From assembly GCA_903930585.1 (NCBI GenBank), contig CAIYZD010000381.1:1-37977 (forward strand): a DNA stretch of 37,977 nucleotides. Reading direction: 5' to 3'. The translations under genes and the position numbers were made by a program. The notes under the pieces are model-generated. The model did no database searches. It saw only the letters and a list, made by a program, of their open reading frames with translations, and had not been told where the DNA came from. This document shows, in pieces, positions 16,186 through 25,448 of the stretch (positions within the stretch are counted from its first letter, which is position 1; every line of letters starts with the position of its first letter). This DNA is from an uncultured Geobacteraceae bacterium (GTDB lineage Bacteria; Desulfobacterota; Desulfuromonadia; Geobacterales; Pseudopelobacteraceae).

Positions 16186-17580
16186 ATGTCACAAGATTTT
16201 ATTGTAGCAGACCTTAACCTGGCCGATTGGGGGCGCAAGGAGATCAGGATCGCCGAAACCGAGATGCCGGGGTTGATGGCTATTCGAGAGGAATTTGCCG
16301 TTGCACAGCCGCTGAAGGGGGCACGCATCACCGGCTCCCTCCATATGACCATCCAGACCGCCGTGCTGATTGAAACCCTGACGGCGCTCGGGGCTGAAGT
16401 ACGCTGGGCTTCCTGTAACATTTTTTCGACCCAGGACCACGCCGCTGCCGCCATCGCCGCATCCGGCGTGCCGGTATTTGCCGTCAAGGGTGAAACGCTG
16501 GAGCAGTACTGGGATTACACCCACCGCATTTTCGAATGGAGCGACGGGGGTTTCTCCAACATGATCCTGGATGACGGCGGCGATGCCACGCTGCTGCTGC
16601 ACCTGGGAGCCAAGGCTGAAGCAGATCTCTCCGTGCTGGCCGCGCCCGGTTCGGAAGAAGAAACGATTCTCTTTGCTGCCATCAAGGCCAAACTGGCAGT
16701 CGATCAAACCTGGTACTCCACCCGTTTGGCCCTGATCAAGGGGGTAACCGAGGAAACAACTACCGGTGTTCACCGTCTCTACCAGATGTTTGAGCGGGGC
16801 GACCTGAAATTTCCGGCAATTAACGTGAATGATTCGGTCACCAAGTCCAAGTTCGATAACCTCTACGGCTGCCGCGAGTCGCTGGTTGACGGTATCAAGC
16901 GCGCCACCGACGTAATGATTGCCGGAAAGGTTGCCCTGATCTGCGGCTATGGAGATGTGGGTAAAGGTTCGGCACAGGCCATGCGCGCCCTTTCCGCCCA
17001 GGTGTGGGTAACCGAGGTCGATCCGATCTGTGCCCTGCAGGCTGCCATGGAAGGGTACCGTGTCGTCACCATGGAATACGCCGCCGACAAAGCAGATATC
17101 TTCGTTACCTGCACCGGTAATTACCATGTCATCACGCATGACCACATGATCAGGATGAAGGATCAGGCTATCGTCTGCAATATCGGTCACTTCGACAACG
17201 AGATCGAAGTAGCGGCGCTCGAAAAATACCAGTGGGAGGAGATCAAGCCGCAGGTGGATCATATCATTTTCCCGGACGGCAAGCGGATCATCCTGCTGGC
17301 CAAGGGACGGCTGGTCAATCTCTGTTGCGGTACCGGCCATCCGAGTTATGTCATGTCTTCGTCCTTTGCCAATCAGACCATCGCCCAGATCGAGTTGTTC
17401 TGCAATCCGGACAAGTATCCGGTCGGCGTCTACGTTCTCCCAAAACATCTGGACGAAAAAGTTGCCCGTTTACAGTTGAAGAAGCTGAATGCGCAGTTGA
17501 GCGTCCTGACGGATGAGCAGGCTGCCTATATCGGAGTGCCGAAAGAAGGGCCGTATAAAGCCGAGATGTACCGGTATTAA
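16186..17580 (+). CDS. ahcY: Adenosylhomocysteinase
   Basis: 464 residues. It hydrolyses S-adenosylhomocysteine, the by-product of SAM-dependent methylation, to adenosine and homocysteine. Visible hallmarks are the N-terminal substrate region ([28 protein letters not shown]), [28 protein letters not shown] with catalytic Lys220 and Asp224, the NAD-binding glycines in [13 protein letters not shown] (254-266), and the C-terminal tyrosine-containing tail that completes the neighbour's NAD site. AAAGGAG precedes the ATG. Cytoplasmic. Together with metK (21123) and the methyltransferase (10180), two parts of the activated-methyl cycle and a consumer lie in one window, although in separate transcription units. 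Confidence 0.97.
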   Translation: MSQDFIVADLNLADWGRKEIRIAETEMPGLMAIREEFAVAQPLKGARITGSLHMTIQTAVLIETLTALGAEVRWASCNIFSTQDHAAAAIAASGVPVFAVKGETLEQYWDYTHRIFEWSDGGFSNMILDDGGDATLLLHLGAKAEADLSVLAAPGSEEETILFAAIKAKLAVDQTWYSTRLALIKGVTEETTTGVHRLYQMFERGDLKFPAINVNDSVTKSKFDNLYGCRESLVDGIKRATDVMIAGKVALICGYGDVGKGSAQAMRALSAQVWVTEVDPICALQAAMEGYRVVTMEYAADKADIFVTCTGNYHVITHDHMIRMKDQAIVCNIGHFDNEIEVAALEKYQWEEIKPQVDHIIFPDGKRIILLAKGRLVNLCCGTGHPSYVMSSSFANQTIAQIELFCNPDKYPVGVYVLPKHLDEKVARLQLKKLNAQLSVLTDEQAAYIGVPKEGPYKAEMYRY

Positions 17581-17585
17581 ACACA

Positions 17586-17618
17586 AGACCTCCGAGGTTT
17601 TAAAAACCTCGGAGGTCT
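17586..17618. repeat. Perfect 15-bp-stem palindrome between ahcY and the cysteine-cluster gene
   Basis: AGACCTCCGAGGTTT (17586-17600) pairs with its complement at 17604-17618 around a 3-nt loop, directly after the ahcY stop. No clear T-run follows, so it may be a dispersed palindromic repeat or an RNA-stabilising stem rather than a standard terminator. Confidence 0.7.
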
Positions 17619-17635
17619 GTTGGAGACAAACACGT

Positions 17636-17926
17636 ATGGAATGCAGGGTGGGGTGTGCTGCCTGTTGCATTGCGCCGTCAATCTCATCATCAATTCCCGG
17701 AATGCTTTCCGGAAAGCCACCCGGTCTCCGTTGTGTTCAACTGACAACTGACAACCGTTGCCGGCTCTTTGGTTGTCCTGAGCGGCCAAAGGTCTGTCTG
17801 AGTCTGAGGCCTGACGAGGAAATGTGCCGCTCAAATGATGTTGAAGCGCTGGAGCGGCTGGCCCGGTGGGAACAGCTGACGAAGCCTGAGACTATTTCTT
17901 CCGGTCGCCCTGATTCAACGCAGTAA
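17636..17926 (+). CDS. YkgJ-type cysteine-cluster protein (putative Fe/Zn-binding)
   Basis: 96 residues from the ATG at 17636, which has GGAG about ten bases upstream; the frame is open further back into ahcY but that part is not coding. The N-terminus has Cys3, Cys7, Cys10 and Cys11 (MECRVGCAACC), followed by APSISSSIPGM, RCVQL, CRLFG and a PKVC...MC ending. This is the arrangement of the YkgJ/UPF0153 cysteine-cluster family, thought to bind a metal ion; its cellular role is not known. It lies 55 bp after ahcY, separated by the palindrome. Its 3' end overlaps by 35 bp with the convergent OmpH-like gene. Confidence 0.82.
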   Translation: MECRVGCAACCIAPSISSSIPGMLSGKPPGLRCVQLTTDNRCRLFGCPERPKVCLSLRPDEEMCRSNDVEALERLARWEQLTKPETISSGRPDSTQ

Positions 17927-18512
17927 TAATCGCATCGGTAACATCCGGGGTATCGACGGAGCTGCCGACATAGAGCAATTCCTTTTTGATCACAATGGCT
18001 GCAAACCCGTTGGCTTTTCCGTGAACCATCGCCGCCTGCCCAATCGCTTCAAAGAGTGCTTTACTCTCTTTTTCCTGCAGAGACATGAGCTCTTCTTCTG
18101 CTGTTTGAGCAAACTTCTGGAGATCTTCCACTTTTTTCTGGAACTCCTTCGACTTGGCCTCACGCTGCTTCGGGGTCATCGTTGCAATCTTTGCCTCGAC
18201 AGAACTCTTCAGCTTTTCAACCTGTTTCTTCTTGCCATTAATTTGTTCCTGAAATTTGTCTTTCCTGGTCGTCAACAGAGTCTTGAGCGCTTTGCCTCGC
18301 TCCGATTCCGTGCCGATACGGGCGATGTCCACGAAACCGACCCGAACGGCGGGAGCTGTCTCAACGGGCTTTTGTCCCTGTCCGGTAGGGATGGATACTG
18401 TCGTCTGCGGTGGGGTCGACGGCTTTACCTCCGGTACGGTGTCGGCAGCAAAGACAAAAGAAGGAAGTGCAAAAAAACAGGCGATCAGGATTCTGGTGAA
18501 AATAGTGGGCAT
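17892..18512 (-). CDS. OmpH/Skp-family periplasmic protein
   Basis: 206 residues from the ATG at 18512. The longer frame upstream lacks a signal and runs into the neighbouring gene. A clear signal peptide (FTRILIACFFALPSFVFA then AD) is followed by a Pro/Thr-rich linker, the strand VRVGFVDIARIGTES, a long charged coiled coil (about 90-160: KKKQVEKLKSSVEAKI and on), and a return strand ending FAAIVIKKELLYVG. This is the Skp pattern: a trimeric periplasmic chaperone with helical tentacles for unfolded outer-membrane proteins. The linker before the core is longer than in Skp of enterobacteria. Not next to bamA or lpx genes as the usual skp is, so this may be an accessory paralogue. Confidence 0.82.
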   Translation of the reverse strand: MPTIFTRILIACFFALPSFVFAADTVPEVKPSTPPQTTVSIPTGQGQKPVETAPAVRVGFVDIARIGTESERGKALKTLLTTRKDKFQEQINGKKKQVEKLKSSVEAKIATMTPKQREAKSKEFQKKVEDLQKFAQTAEEELMSLQEKESKALFEAIGQAAMVHGKANGFAAIVIKKELLYVGSSVDTPDVTDAIITALNQGDRKK

Positions 18513-18522
18513 GGGGTCTCTC

Positions 18523-20424
18523 TTATATCCGGGAAGATGTGATGCTGATGTCTGAGGGTACTGGTAAACGGGCAGTTTTGATGCGTCGCAGACGCAGTGC
18601 CAGCACTGCTCCAATGAACAGGACCAGTGAAATAAGCGGCTGAACGACAATGACAACAAGAGGTGTCAGTGCCAGACGGGTCATAACGCGGAGAACCGGG
18701 TGGCGGGCAATGAAATCGGCAATCGGCGGACTATGGCGATAGTAGAATGCGACAAGAGCGCGCCCCGGCGCAGTGGTCAACAGGTAGTCATCCCGGAACC
18801 GCCTCAGGTGTTGAACGTGCGGATGCAGGTAACTTCCGTAGGCAGCCGTTGCAATGAAGCAGCCGCCGGATTTGCTGTCGCTGCTACTGCTGCCGGTCGA
18901 ACCGTACACCGTCCCGCCGGTCGGTTCGGTCACAGTGTGGGAACTGCCGTCGGTGCTGAAGTTGGCGCTCTGTCCGTCAATATCGGTAGTGTTGGCAAGC
19001 AGCAGGGTTACTTCGCTGGTGGTGTTGAAGTTACTCACCGTGTAGGAGGTACCGTCGATGTTGTTTGGTGCAACTTCCGAGATGACGCCGCCGATTTTTT
19101 TGAACAGTGCCGTCTTTATACCACCGGTTTTGGATATGGTCAGGGCAAAATTAACGGCTGCAGGGGTGAACGTGTAGTAGGCAAAGGAGTAGTGCGGCAA
19201 TGTTACCGAGGGGGAGGTTGAGGACGTGAAGGTAACCGGATAGGAAGAATAGGAGGAAACGGGCAAATAGGCCGGAATTCTGAAAATATCGGTTGTATGA
19301 CTCGACCAGTCACGTGTATAGACCCGTTTGGCGAAACCGAAAAATGCCGTAGCGAGCGAACTCCCGTATGTGGAGGAGGAGAGGACCGAATCCATTACCG
19401 GTGCCATCTGGATGGTGCCCGAGGTGGTCGGACCAAGAGTGGCAAGTTTTTCCCAGAAACCTCGAACAACTGAGTTTGAAAGAGTTTCTGCCAGGTAGCG
19501 GTTGAAGATCCAGCGACCGTACCCGCCACCAAAGGTTAAATCAATCGGAATATCGATCTCCTTTTCGCTGTATCTGAACCAGGCAGGCGAAGAGTTATTG
19601 GTATTGGACTGATACAGGTAGTTGTAGCTTTGTTTTACACCGCCATAAACTTCACCCTCGAACCATGTTGAGGTCGCTTCGGCGTACCAGTCATCAAAAT
19701 AGGCACTGTATCCGTACTGAATGGCGTGGTGAAATTCGTGGGCTGCCGTGATCTGCAGGCTTTGCAAAGGGGTGTAGGTCTGCGGGGAGAAGATGGAACT
19801 GGTAAAATCCTTGTTGATCTCGATATAACTGCTCGATCCATACGGGAAGCCGGATTGTGTATTCAAGGGATTCGTCACCCCGTACAGGGGGACGTTATTC
19901 TGGGTTGGTGTGTCCAGATAAACGTCATAGGGGACGGAGGAGGGTGCATGGTATCCCAGGTTCTGGTAATAGGTGTAGACAAATTCAAAAGTCTCCCCGA
20001 CCTTGTTTGCCCAGTCGGCAGCGCTGGTCAGACCAAGGCCGGTATAACTGTTTATTATGGTGGTTTTTGGAGCGTCCGCGCCGCTGGTTGTATAATGTAT
20101 TCTGAAATGTCCCCCCGTGGAGTTGACAATTATTTCGCCCCCCGAGAGTGCGGGCAGGGCCAGTTGCTTTGCCAGCACCTTTTGAGTGGTCGGCTCCAGC
20201 TTGTTCCAGTCCCGGCTCAGCTCATGTTTGAGCGGCATCCCGCAATGTGCCGCCTCATCCGTTGCCGTAACCGGTGACAATACCGCTTTTTCCAGTGTCG
20301 TGCCGGGGAACTCACCAAATGCGGCCAGGTAATAGTCATCAAGTTGTGCGGCGAACCCGGGCAAGGTCAACGTCATGCTGGTAATAAGTACCGTAGCCAT
20401 GCAAACAAGGAAGTTCCTCATCAA
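18523..20424 (-). CDS. Secreted HExxH metalloprotease-like protein with CFI-box C-terminal tail
   Basis: 633 residues. A signal peptide ([21 protein letters not shown]) leads to a domain with zinc motif His229-Glu230-Phe-His-His233 followed by [13 protein letters not shown], whose Glu249 or Glu256 may be the third ligand. This resembles the MXAN_6640-type putative metalloproteases. A beta-sandwich (about 385-490) and a Ser/Gly linker follow. The C-terminus has the CFI box [10 protein letters not shown] (522-531), an arginine-rich stretch, one membrane segment (about 587-611) and RLRR. That order of conserved cysteine box, membrane helix and basic end is a known putative sorting tail. The gene's ATG overlaps the stop of the upstream small gene, and the OmpH-like gene starts 10 bp after its stop. 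Confidence 0.75.
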   Translation of the reverse strand: MMRNFLVCMATVLITSMTLTLPGFAAQLDDYYLAAFGEFPGTTLEKAVLSPVTATDEAAHCGMPLKHELSRDWNKLEPTTQKVLAKQLALPALSGGEIIVNSTGGHFRIHYTTSGADAPKTTIINSYTGLGLTSAADWANKVGETFEFVYTYYQNLGYHAPSSVPYDVYLDTPTQNNVPLYGVTNPLNTQSGFPYGSSSYIEINKDFTSSIFSPQTYTPLQSLQITAAHEFHHAIQYGYSAYFDDWYAEATSTWFEGEVYGGVKQSYNYLYQSNTNNSSPAWFRYSEKEIDIPIDLTFGGGYGRWIFNRYLAETLSNSVVRGFWEKLATLGPTTSGTIQMAPVMDSVLSSSTYGSSLATAFFGFAKRVYTRDWSSHTTDIFRIPAYLPVSSYSSYPVTFTSSTSPSVTLPHYSFAYYTFTPAAVNFALTISKTGGIKTALFKKIGGVISEVAPNNIDGTSYTVSNFNTTSEVTLLLANTTDIDGQSANFSTDGSSHTVTEPTGGTVYGSTGSSSSDSKSGGCFIATAAYGSYLHPHVQHLRRFRDDYLLTTAPGRALVAFYYRHSPPIADFIARHPVLRVMTRLALTPLVVIVVQPLISLVLFIGAVLALRLRRIKTARLPVPSDISITSSRI

Positions 20425-20936
20425 TCAACCATCCTTTTTCCGCCCCTGAGCGGGACCAGAGTCGTTATGCCGCGTTCGACGGTAATCTGGGCGGTGAACG
20501 GTGCCGTGCCGACGGCATAGGTCCCGGCCGGCAGAACCACCACAAAATAGCCGGAGTCATCGGTCTGCACGGTAACCAGCTCTTTACCTCCGGACGAAAT
20601 GAGGAGCGGTACGCGCGGGTATGGCCTGAAGCCGCTCCCGTTACCGAGCTTGCCTCCGGAACTCTGCATATAGCAGATCCCGGCGATGACACCTGCCCCA
20701 TCCGGGAGGGAACTTTGTTCAATCGGTGTTGTCGGGGCAGTCAAGACGACCGGCTGGATATGCTCCCGTACCGCCACGAATGCGCTTCCGTCAACAGACG
20801 GACCCGGTATGAAGGCGGTCCCGTCGAAGTGATAAAAGTTCCAGGTATCGGTTTGACGCTTGCCTGCAGCAGATGAGGCAACAGGAAGGGTGACGCAGAT
20901 GAGAAGAATCAGGAAAAAAAGGGCTGTTTTGGACAT
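20421..20936 (-). CDS. Small secreted protein, partner of the metalloprotease gene
   Basis: 171 residues from the ATG at 20936, chosen because GAGG precedes it and a proper signal peptide ([19 protein letters not shown]) begins there; an upstream ATG at 20972 would add a non-signal extension. After cleavage the protein has a loosely structured region and then a C-terminal beta-rich domain ([45 protein letters not shown]) that looks like a carboxypeptidase-regulatory/prealbumin-like fold, as in many exported surface proteins. It overlaps the metalloprotease gene by ATGA, so the two products are probably made together. I do not recognise a named family. A role as inhibitor, chaperone or surface partner of the protease is only a guess. 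Confidence 0.65.
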   Translation of the reverse strand: MSKTALFFLILLICVTLPVASSAAGKRQTDTWNFYHFDGTAFIPGPSVDGSAFVAVREHIQPVVLTAPTTPIEQSSLPDGAGVIAGICYMQSSGGKLGNGSGFRPYPRVPLLISSGGKELVTVQTDDSGYFVVVLPAGTYAVGTAPFTAQITVERGITTLVPLRGGKRMVD

Positions 20937-21029
20937 GGCGACCGCCTCGCATACATATTCATATGGTGACATACTGCATAATTCGTTGCCACGAAGTCAA
21001 ACGGAATTATTGGTTTGTTTCATCTTTAC

Positions 21030-21058
21030 TTGACAACGTGGTGGTCTGGCGATATTTT
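21030..21058 (+). promoter_or_regulatory. Sigma-70-type promoter of metK
   Basis: TTGACA (21030-21035), a 17-bp spacer and TATTTT (21053-21058), 65 bp before the metK ATG. No SAM riboswitch is visible in the short leader. Confidence 0.6.
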
Positions 21059-21122
21059 TACAGATCATTTGCGCATTACCGGCACACAAATATCAAGTTG
21101 AACCGAGAGGAGTTCACCCGTC

Positions 21123-22289
21123 ATGGCAGAAAAGTTCATCTTTACCTCAGAATCCGTATCAGAGGGGCATCCCGATAAGGTTGCCGATCAGGTTTCGGAC
21201 TCAATTCTCGACGCAATCCTTACACAGGATCCTACGGCGCGCGTAGCGTGCGAGACGCTCGTAACCACCGGTATGGTGGTCATCGCCGGTGAAATAACCA
21301 CAAATGCGGTCATCAACTATTCCGAGATCGCCCGTCAGACCATCAAGGATATCGGTTACACCGATTCGGAAATAGGTTTTGATGCCGATACCTGCGCCGT
21401 GCTTGTTTCGGTTGACCGCCAGTCGCCGGACATATCCCAGGGTGTTTCTGAGGGCGAAGGGCTGCATAAGGAGCAGGGCGCCGGTGATCAGGGGCTTATG
21501 TTCGGTTATGCCTGCAATGAGACTTCCGAGCTGATGCCGATGCCGATCCAGCTGGCTCACCAGCTGGTTGCCAAGTTGGCGGAAGTGCGCAAGTCGGGCA
21601 AGCTCGACTTTCTCCGTCCCGACTCCAAGTCGCAGGTTTCAGTTGAATATGTCGATGGCAAGCCGAGCCGTATCGATACGGTCGTTATCTCCACCCAGCA
21701 TACTCCGGACGTAACCCACAAGAGAATTGAGGAAGAGGTAATTGCGGAAGTAATCAGAAAAGTCATTCCGGCGCACCTGCTGGATGACCATACCCGCTAT
21801 TTCATCAACCCGACCGGCCGCTTTGTCGTTGGCGGCCCAATGGGTGACTGTGGACTGACCGGACGGAAGATCATCGTTGATACCTATGGCGGCATGGGTC
21901 GTCATGGCGGCGGCGCTTTCTCCGGCAAGGATCCTTCCAAAGTGGACCGCTCGGCAGCCTACATGGGGCGATATGTTGCCAAGAATCTGGTTGCCGCCGG
22001 TCTCTGCGACCGCTGCGAGGTTCAGGTCGCATACGCAATCGGCGTCGCACAGCCGGTGTCGGTCATGGTTCACACGTTTGGAACCGGCAAGGTGACGGAA
22101 GCGCGTCTGTCGGAACTGGTTCGTGAAGTGTTCGACATGCGCCCGCGTGCCATCATCGAAGAGCTTGACCTGCTCCGGCCGATTTATCGCAAAACCGCCG
22201 CATACGGTCATTTCGGTCGTGAGTTGCCTGAATTTACCTGGGAGCGGACCGACAAAGCCGAGCAGTTGAAGCAGAAAGCGGGCTTATAA
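21123..22289 (+). CDS. metK: S-adenosylmethionine synthetase
   Basis: 388 residues, the usual size. It makes SAM from methionine and ATP. Signature segments are GHPDK (15-19), the methionine/ATP loop [12 protein letters not shown] (119-130), [21 protein letters not shown] described by its ends RFVVGGP and GRKIIVD, and the phosphate loop [17 protein letters not shown] ribosome binding site (AGGAG) precedes the ATG and a strong intrinsic terminator follows, so this is a single-gene unit. Cytoplasmic tetramer in other bacteria. Nothing unusual is seen. Confidence 0.97.
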   Translation: MAEKFIFTSESVSEGHPDKVADQVSDSILDAILTQDPTARVACETLVTTGMVVIAGEITTNAVINYSEIARQTIKDIGYTDSEIGFDADTCAVLVSVDRQSPDISQGVSEGEGLHKEQGAGDQGLMFGYACNETSELMPMPIQLAHQLVAKLAEVRKSGKLDFLRPDSKSQVSVEYVDGKPSRIDTVVISTQHTPDVTHKRIEEEVIAEVIRKVIPAHLLDDHTRYFINPTGRFVVGGPMGDCGLTGRKIIVDTYGGMGRHGGGAFSGKDPSKVDRSAAYMGRYVAKNLVAAGLCDRCEVQVAYAIGVAQPVSVMVHTFGTGKVTEARLSELVREVFDMRPRAIIEELDLLRPIYRKTAAYGHFGRELPEFTWERTDKAEQLKQKAGL

Positions 22290-22304
22290 AAGTAAGAGAG
22301 TAAC

Positions 22305-22334
22305 GGGGCGGTGTTAAAACCGCCCTCTTTTTTT
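22305..22334 (+). terminator. Intrinsic terminator of metK
   Basis: GGGCGGT (22306-22312) pairs with ACCGCCC (22319-22325) around a 6-nt loop, followed by a T-rich run to 22334. Confidence 0.85.
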
Positions 22335-22366
22335 CTGAAAAACATTCGAAATTGGATTGCCGTCAT

Positions 22367-24607
22367 ATGCCAATCGGTTCAGCCGGACATAACCCGCTGC
22401 TTTTCGGGAGAGACGAACGATCCGGTATCATCGCGGTGGAGCCGGTCGGGCACTTTATCAGGCTCTTTTTCAGAACCTCCGGACGGGTGCATTTTCACGA
22501 TGAACCGTTTCAACCATTTATCATGGTCAATGACCCCAAAGTGGTTTCCGGTTGCCGGGTTCCGTGTGCCGTACGGCAACTGGCGGGAGACGATTTTTTC
22601 CGCTGTCAGCTCTTGTTTGATACCTGGAGTGACTGTCTGGCCGCGCGCGATTTTCTTGCGGCCAAAACAGGCAAAGGATATTCTTCCCCTGACGCTCCGT
22701 ACCTCTTTTTCCCGGATCTTTCCCACCAATATATGCTGGCAAGCGGCAGTACACTTTTTAAGGGACTTGACTTTTCCGAACTCCGCTGTCTGTCGCTTGA
22801 TATTGAAACTGCGTGTGCCGAAGGGTATGAATTTTCCAACCCGGAGCGGCGGGAAGATCGGATTATTTCGATTGCGCTCAAGGATTCTCACGGTGAGGAG
22901 ATGCTGTTGCGGGGGGACCGGTTGACAGAACCGGAAATGCTGCGCGGCTTAAACGATATAATTCACCGTTGCGACCCGGACGTCATTATCGGGCACAACA
23001 TTTTTCGTTTTGATCTTGATTATATCGGGCGGCGTGCGCAGCTTCACGGCGTCCATCTGAACTGGGGCCGAAACGGAGCGCCGCCGCACATTACCCCGCA
23101 TGCCCGCTGGAGCCTTACTGAAAAAACGGTTGAATATCCGCGATGGGACATCTATGGCCGGCACATTATCGATACCTACTTTCTGGTGCAGCTGTATGAT
23201 ATCGCCGGTCGCAACCTTGAAAGCCATGGACTTAAAGTTGTTGCGCGCCATTTCGGTGTTGCGGCTGATGGTCGTACCTACCTGGATGCCGCCGATATTT
23301 CAAATGTCTTTCGGACTGATCCGGAGCTGATCTATCGCTACAATCTCGATGATACCCGTGAGACGCTTTCTCTGTTCCGGATTCTCGGCTATCCCTGGTT
23401 TCTGCAGAGCCGCATATTCCCGTACTCTTTTCAAAACAGCGTCATTCGTGGTAATGCAACTCGTATCAATTCCCTTTTCCTGCGCGAATATCTGTATAGC
23501 GGTCATGCTGTCCCGGCCCGCACCGCCAACGCCGTCTCTTTCGAAGGAGGGTATACGGAGTTGCCCGCCCAAGGGGTGTTCGGTCCGATTGTTCACTGTG
23601 ACGTGGCGTCGCTCTACCCGTCACTGATGCTGGCATACCGGCTGGCTCCGGCTAAAGACAGCCTCGGGCTGTTCCTGCCACTTCTGGCGGAGTTGCGCCG
23701 CTTTCGACTGACAGCCAAACAACGGTCACGGGATTCGGGAGAAGAGTCGGAACGTCACTATTATGAGGTGCTGCAACAGGTATTCAAGGTGCTGATCAAT
23801 TCGTTCTATGGATATTTGGGGGCGCCGCTGCATAACTTCTCAGACCCGGCGGTTGCCGCCGAGGTGACCCGTCTTGGCCGGGTTACGATCAGGAACATGA
23901 TCGATCTGCTTGTATCGGAAGGAGCCCGCCCGGTGGAGGTGGATACGGACGGTATCTATTTCAAGCCGCCATCGGCCTGCGTGACCGAAGAAGATGAACT
24001 GGAGCTGGTACAACGTATTTCCCGGAAGTTCCCCGAAGGGATCGATGTTGAGCTGGACGGGCGCTATCATTCCATGTTTGCCTATAAAACCAAGAACTAT
24101 GCCCTGCGGGAGTACGACGGCAGGATCATCATCAAGGGAAGCGGGCTTCGTTCGCGTGGCCTGGAACGCTATCTGCGGGAGTTTATACGGGATGTCATTG
24201 AACTGCTTCTAACCGGAAAAGCCGAAAGCGTGAATCGACTTTACAGTCAGTATAGTGCCCGTCTTCGTACGCGCGGACTGGATGTCTCGTGGGTAGCGCG
24301 CAACGAGACGCTTAACGAATCACCGGACAGCTATTGTGAAAAGCTCCGTCTGGGTAAACGTAACCGTTCGGCTGCGTTCGAGATTGCCCTTGCTTCGGGC
24401 AGGCTCTACCGGGCGGGTGATCACGTCAGCTACTATGTCGGCGGTTCCGGCTGGGATGCGACAGCCTATGAACAGTGCCGGCCGGTGGCGGCTTTTGATC
24501 CGCTCCATCCGGATATTAATGGTGGTTACTATATTGAAAAACTCCGCCATGTGCAAAAGCGCTTTGAACCCTTTCTTCCGAAAGAACCGACGCTTTTTGA
24601 CCTGTGA
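22367..24607 (+). CDS. Family B DNA polymerase (PolB/Pol II type)
   Basis: 746 residues from the ATG at 22367; a TTG at 22352 is also in frame but has no ribosome binding site. The 3'-5' exonuclease is intact: Exo I LDIET, Exo II GHNIFRFDLDYI, Exo III YNLDDTRE. The polymerase domain has motif A DVASLYPSLM, motif B KVLINSFYGYLG and motif C VDTDGIYF, then a thumb with YKTKNYAL. The DTDG form of motif C, in place of DTDS of E. coli Pol II, marks the branch of shorter family-B enzymes found in delta-proteobacteria and archaea. Probable role: repair or restart synthesis, possibly lesion bypass. It stands alone after the metK terminator; no partner gene is adjacent. Confidence 0.9.
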   Translation: MPIGSAGHNPLLFGRDERSGIIAVEPVGHFIRLFFRTSGRVHFHDEPFQPFIMVNDPKVVSGCRVPCAVRQLAGDDFFRCQLLFDTWSDCLAARDFLAAKTGKGYSSPDAPYLFFPDLSHQYMLASGSTLFKGLDFSELRCLSLDIETACAEGYEFSNPERREDRIISIALKDSHGEEMLLRGDRLTEPEMLRGLNDIIHRCDPDVIIGHNIFRFDLDYIGRRAQLHGVHLNWGRNGAPPHITPHARWSLTEKTVEYPRWDIYGRHIIDTYFLVQLYDIAGRNLESHGLKVVARHFGVAADGRTYLDAADISNVFRTDPELIYRYNLDDTRETLSLFRILGYPWFLQSRIFPYSFQNSVIRGNATRINSLFLREYLYSGHAVPARTANAVSFEGGYTELPAQGVFGPIVHCDVASLYPSLMLAYRLAPAKDSLGLFLPLLAELRRFRLTAKQRSRDSGEESERHYYEVLQQVFKVLINSFYGYLGAPLHNFSDPAVAAEVTRLGRVTIRNMIDLLVSEGARPVEVDTDGIYFKPPSACVTEEDELELVQRISRKFPEGIDVELDGRYHSMFAYKTKNYALREYDGRIIIKGSGLRSRGLERYLREFIRDVIELLLTGKAESVNRLYSQYSARLRTRGLDVSWVARNETLNESPDSYCEKLRLGKRNRSAAFEIALASGRLYRAGDHVSYYVGGSGWDATAYEQCRPVAAFDPLHPDINGGYYIEKLRHVQKRFEPFLPKEPTLFDL

Positions 24608-24714
24608 TGCTTGCAAGCATGAGGTGCTTTGTGGTAAGAGTCTGTGCCCCTGATAAACAGGATAACCTACTCGCTGGATGAAATAAGGAGGCCGTCGTAT
24701 GAACAAGGGTTCTT

Positions 24715-25089
24715 TTGTTATCCCTGCTTTTATCCGTTTTAGTTGTTATGAGCCCGGCTCCCGCATCTGCAGACCAGCAACCGGAGATGATCGCCGAGAA
24801 GATGGCGATCAAATTTACGAGAGGGGTCACCAATGTGTTCACCAGTATTGGCGAGCTTCCGAAACAGACAATCCTGACCGGACGGGATATGGGCCCGGTC
24901 GGCTATGCCATCGGCCCGATCAAGGGATTCGGCATGACTCTGTATCGCGGCGTGATCGGAATTGCGGAAACATTCTTCTGCATGGTCCCGCAACCCGGTT
25001 ATTATGATCCGATGATGGAGCCAGCGTATGTCTGGCAGGGATGGGAACCGAAAAGAGACACGTCAAAGGCGATTGACGAAGAAAAATAG
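24715..25089 (+). CDS. Small exported protein, TIGR04073-like; signal peptide appears frameshifted
   Basis: The frame from TTG 24715 gives 124 residues: a hydrophobic leader ending APASA, then AIKFTRGVTNVFTSIGELPKQ, described by its ends AIKFTRG and GELPKQ, GYAIGPIKG, and VPQPGYYDPMMEP. This pattern resembles the small exosortase-associated family TIGR04073; function unknown, envelope location expected. The start is odd. AAGGAGG with an ATG at 24699 is the obvious initiation site but lies in another frame. Dropping one G from the GGG at 24707-24709 would give MNKVLLLSLLLSVLVVMSP, a perfect signal peptide in frame with the rest. Either a one-base insertion has damaged the gene, the assembly has an error, or TTG with a weak AAGGG is used. 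Confidence 0.65.
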   Translation: MLSLLLSVLVVMSPAPASADQQPEMIAEKMAIKFTRGVTNVFTSIGELPKQTILTGRDMGPVGYAIGPIKGFGMTLYRGVIGIAETFFCMVPQPGYYDPMMEPAYVWQGWEPKRDTSKAIDEEK

Positions 25090-25106
25090 CTGCGCATAGG
25101 GGTGTG

Positions 25107-25340
25107 CTACCCTCCTGAACAGGCACACCCGCCACATCCGGCCGGTTTCGGCGCTTCGGTTTTAGGGCAGTAACCGCTGTTAAACCAGCCATCGCCCTTC
25201 AGGCTGAAAGCGGCAGCTGATATCATTTTTTCGACCGCAGCGCCGCATTGCGGACATTGGCTGGCCGGTGGATCTGAAAATTTCTGGCGCAACTCAAATT
25301 GGTGCTGGCAGCTTGTGCAACGGTATTCATACATCGGCAT
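25107..25340 (-). CDS. FmdB-type zinc ribbon protein
   Basis: 77 residues. The N-terminus MPMYEYRCTSC and the second pair CPQC form the zinc ribbon of the FmdB/CxxC_CxxC_SSSS family of putative regulatory proteins. A short helix-prone middle (SAAAFSLKGDGWF) follows, then a glycine- and cysteine-rich tail (GCGGCACSGG), common in the family. AAAGGAG lies upstream of the ATG; an in-frame ATG two codons later is possible. It is cytoplasmic and convergent with the TIGR04073-like gene, with 17 bp between. Precise function unknown; proteins of this type often accompany amide metabolism or redox genes, but nothing here points to either. Confidence 0.85.
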   Translation of the reverse strand: MPMYEYRCTSCQHQFELRQKFSDPPASQCPQCGAAVEKMISAAAFSLKGDGWFNSGYCPKTEAPKPAGCGGCACSGG

Positions 25341-25448
25341 GACAGTTAAACTCCTTTATGCGTGGTATCAGATTGCCGTAGTATACTAACGACGTGCCGG
25401 TATTGTCAATGCAGGACACCGCTTTTGTACAGGTAAAAAGGAGATGGA

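Noticed and set aside
16189-17448. A 419-residue open frame on the minus strand, antisense to ahcY
   Set aside because: It mirrors the codon pattern of a certain gene, has no ribosome binding site or recognisable domain, and ahcY is unmistakable on the other strand.
20973-21122. SAM riboswitch ahead of metK
   Set aside because: The leader after the promoter is about 58 nt and has no SAM-I or SAM-II-like core.
24699-25007. 102-residue plus-strand frame started by the strong AAGGAGG-ATG
   Set aside because: Only the first codons are credible; the rest is out of frame with a conserved protein and has no hydrophobic leader or domain.
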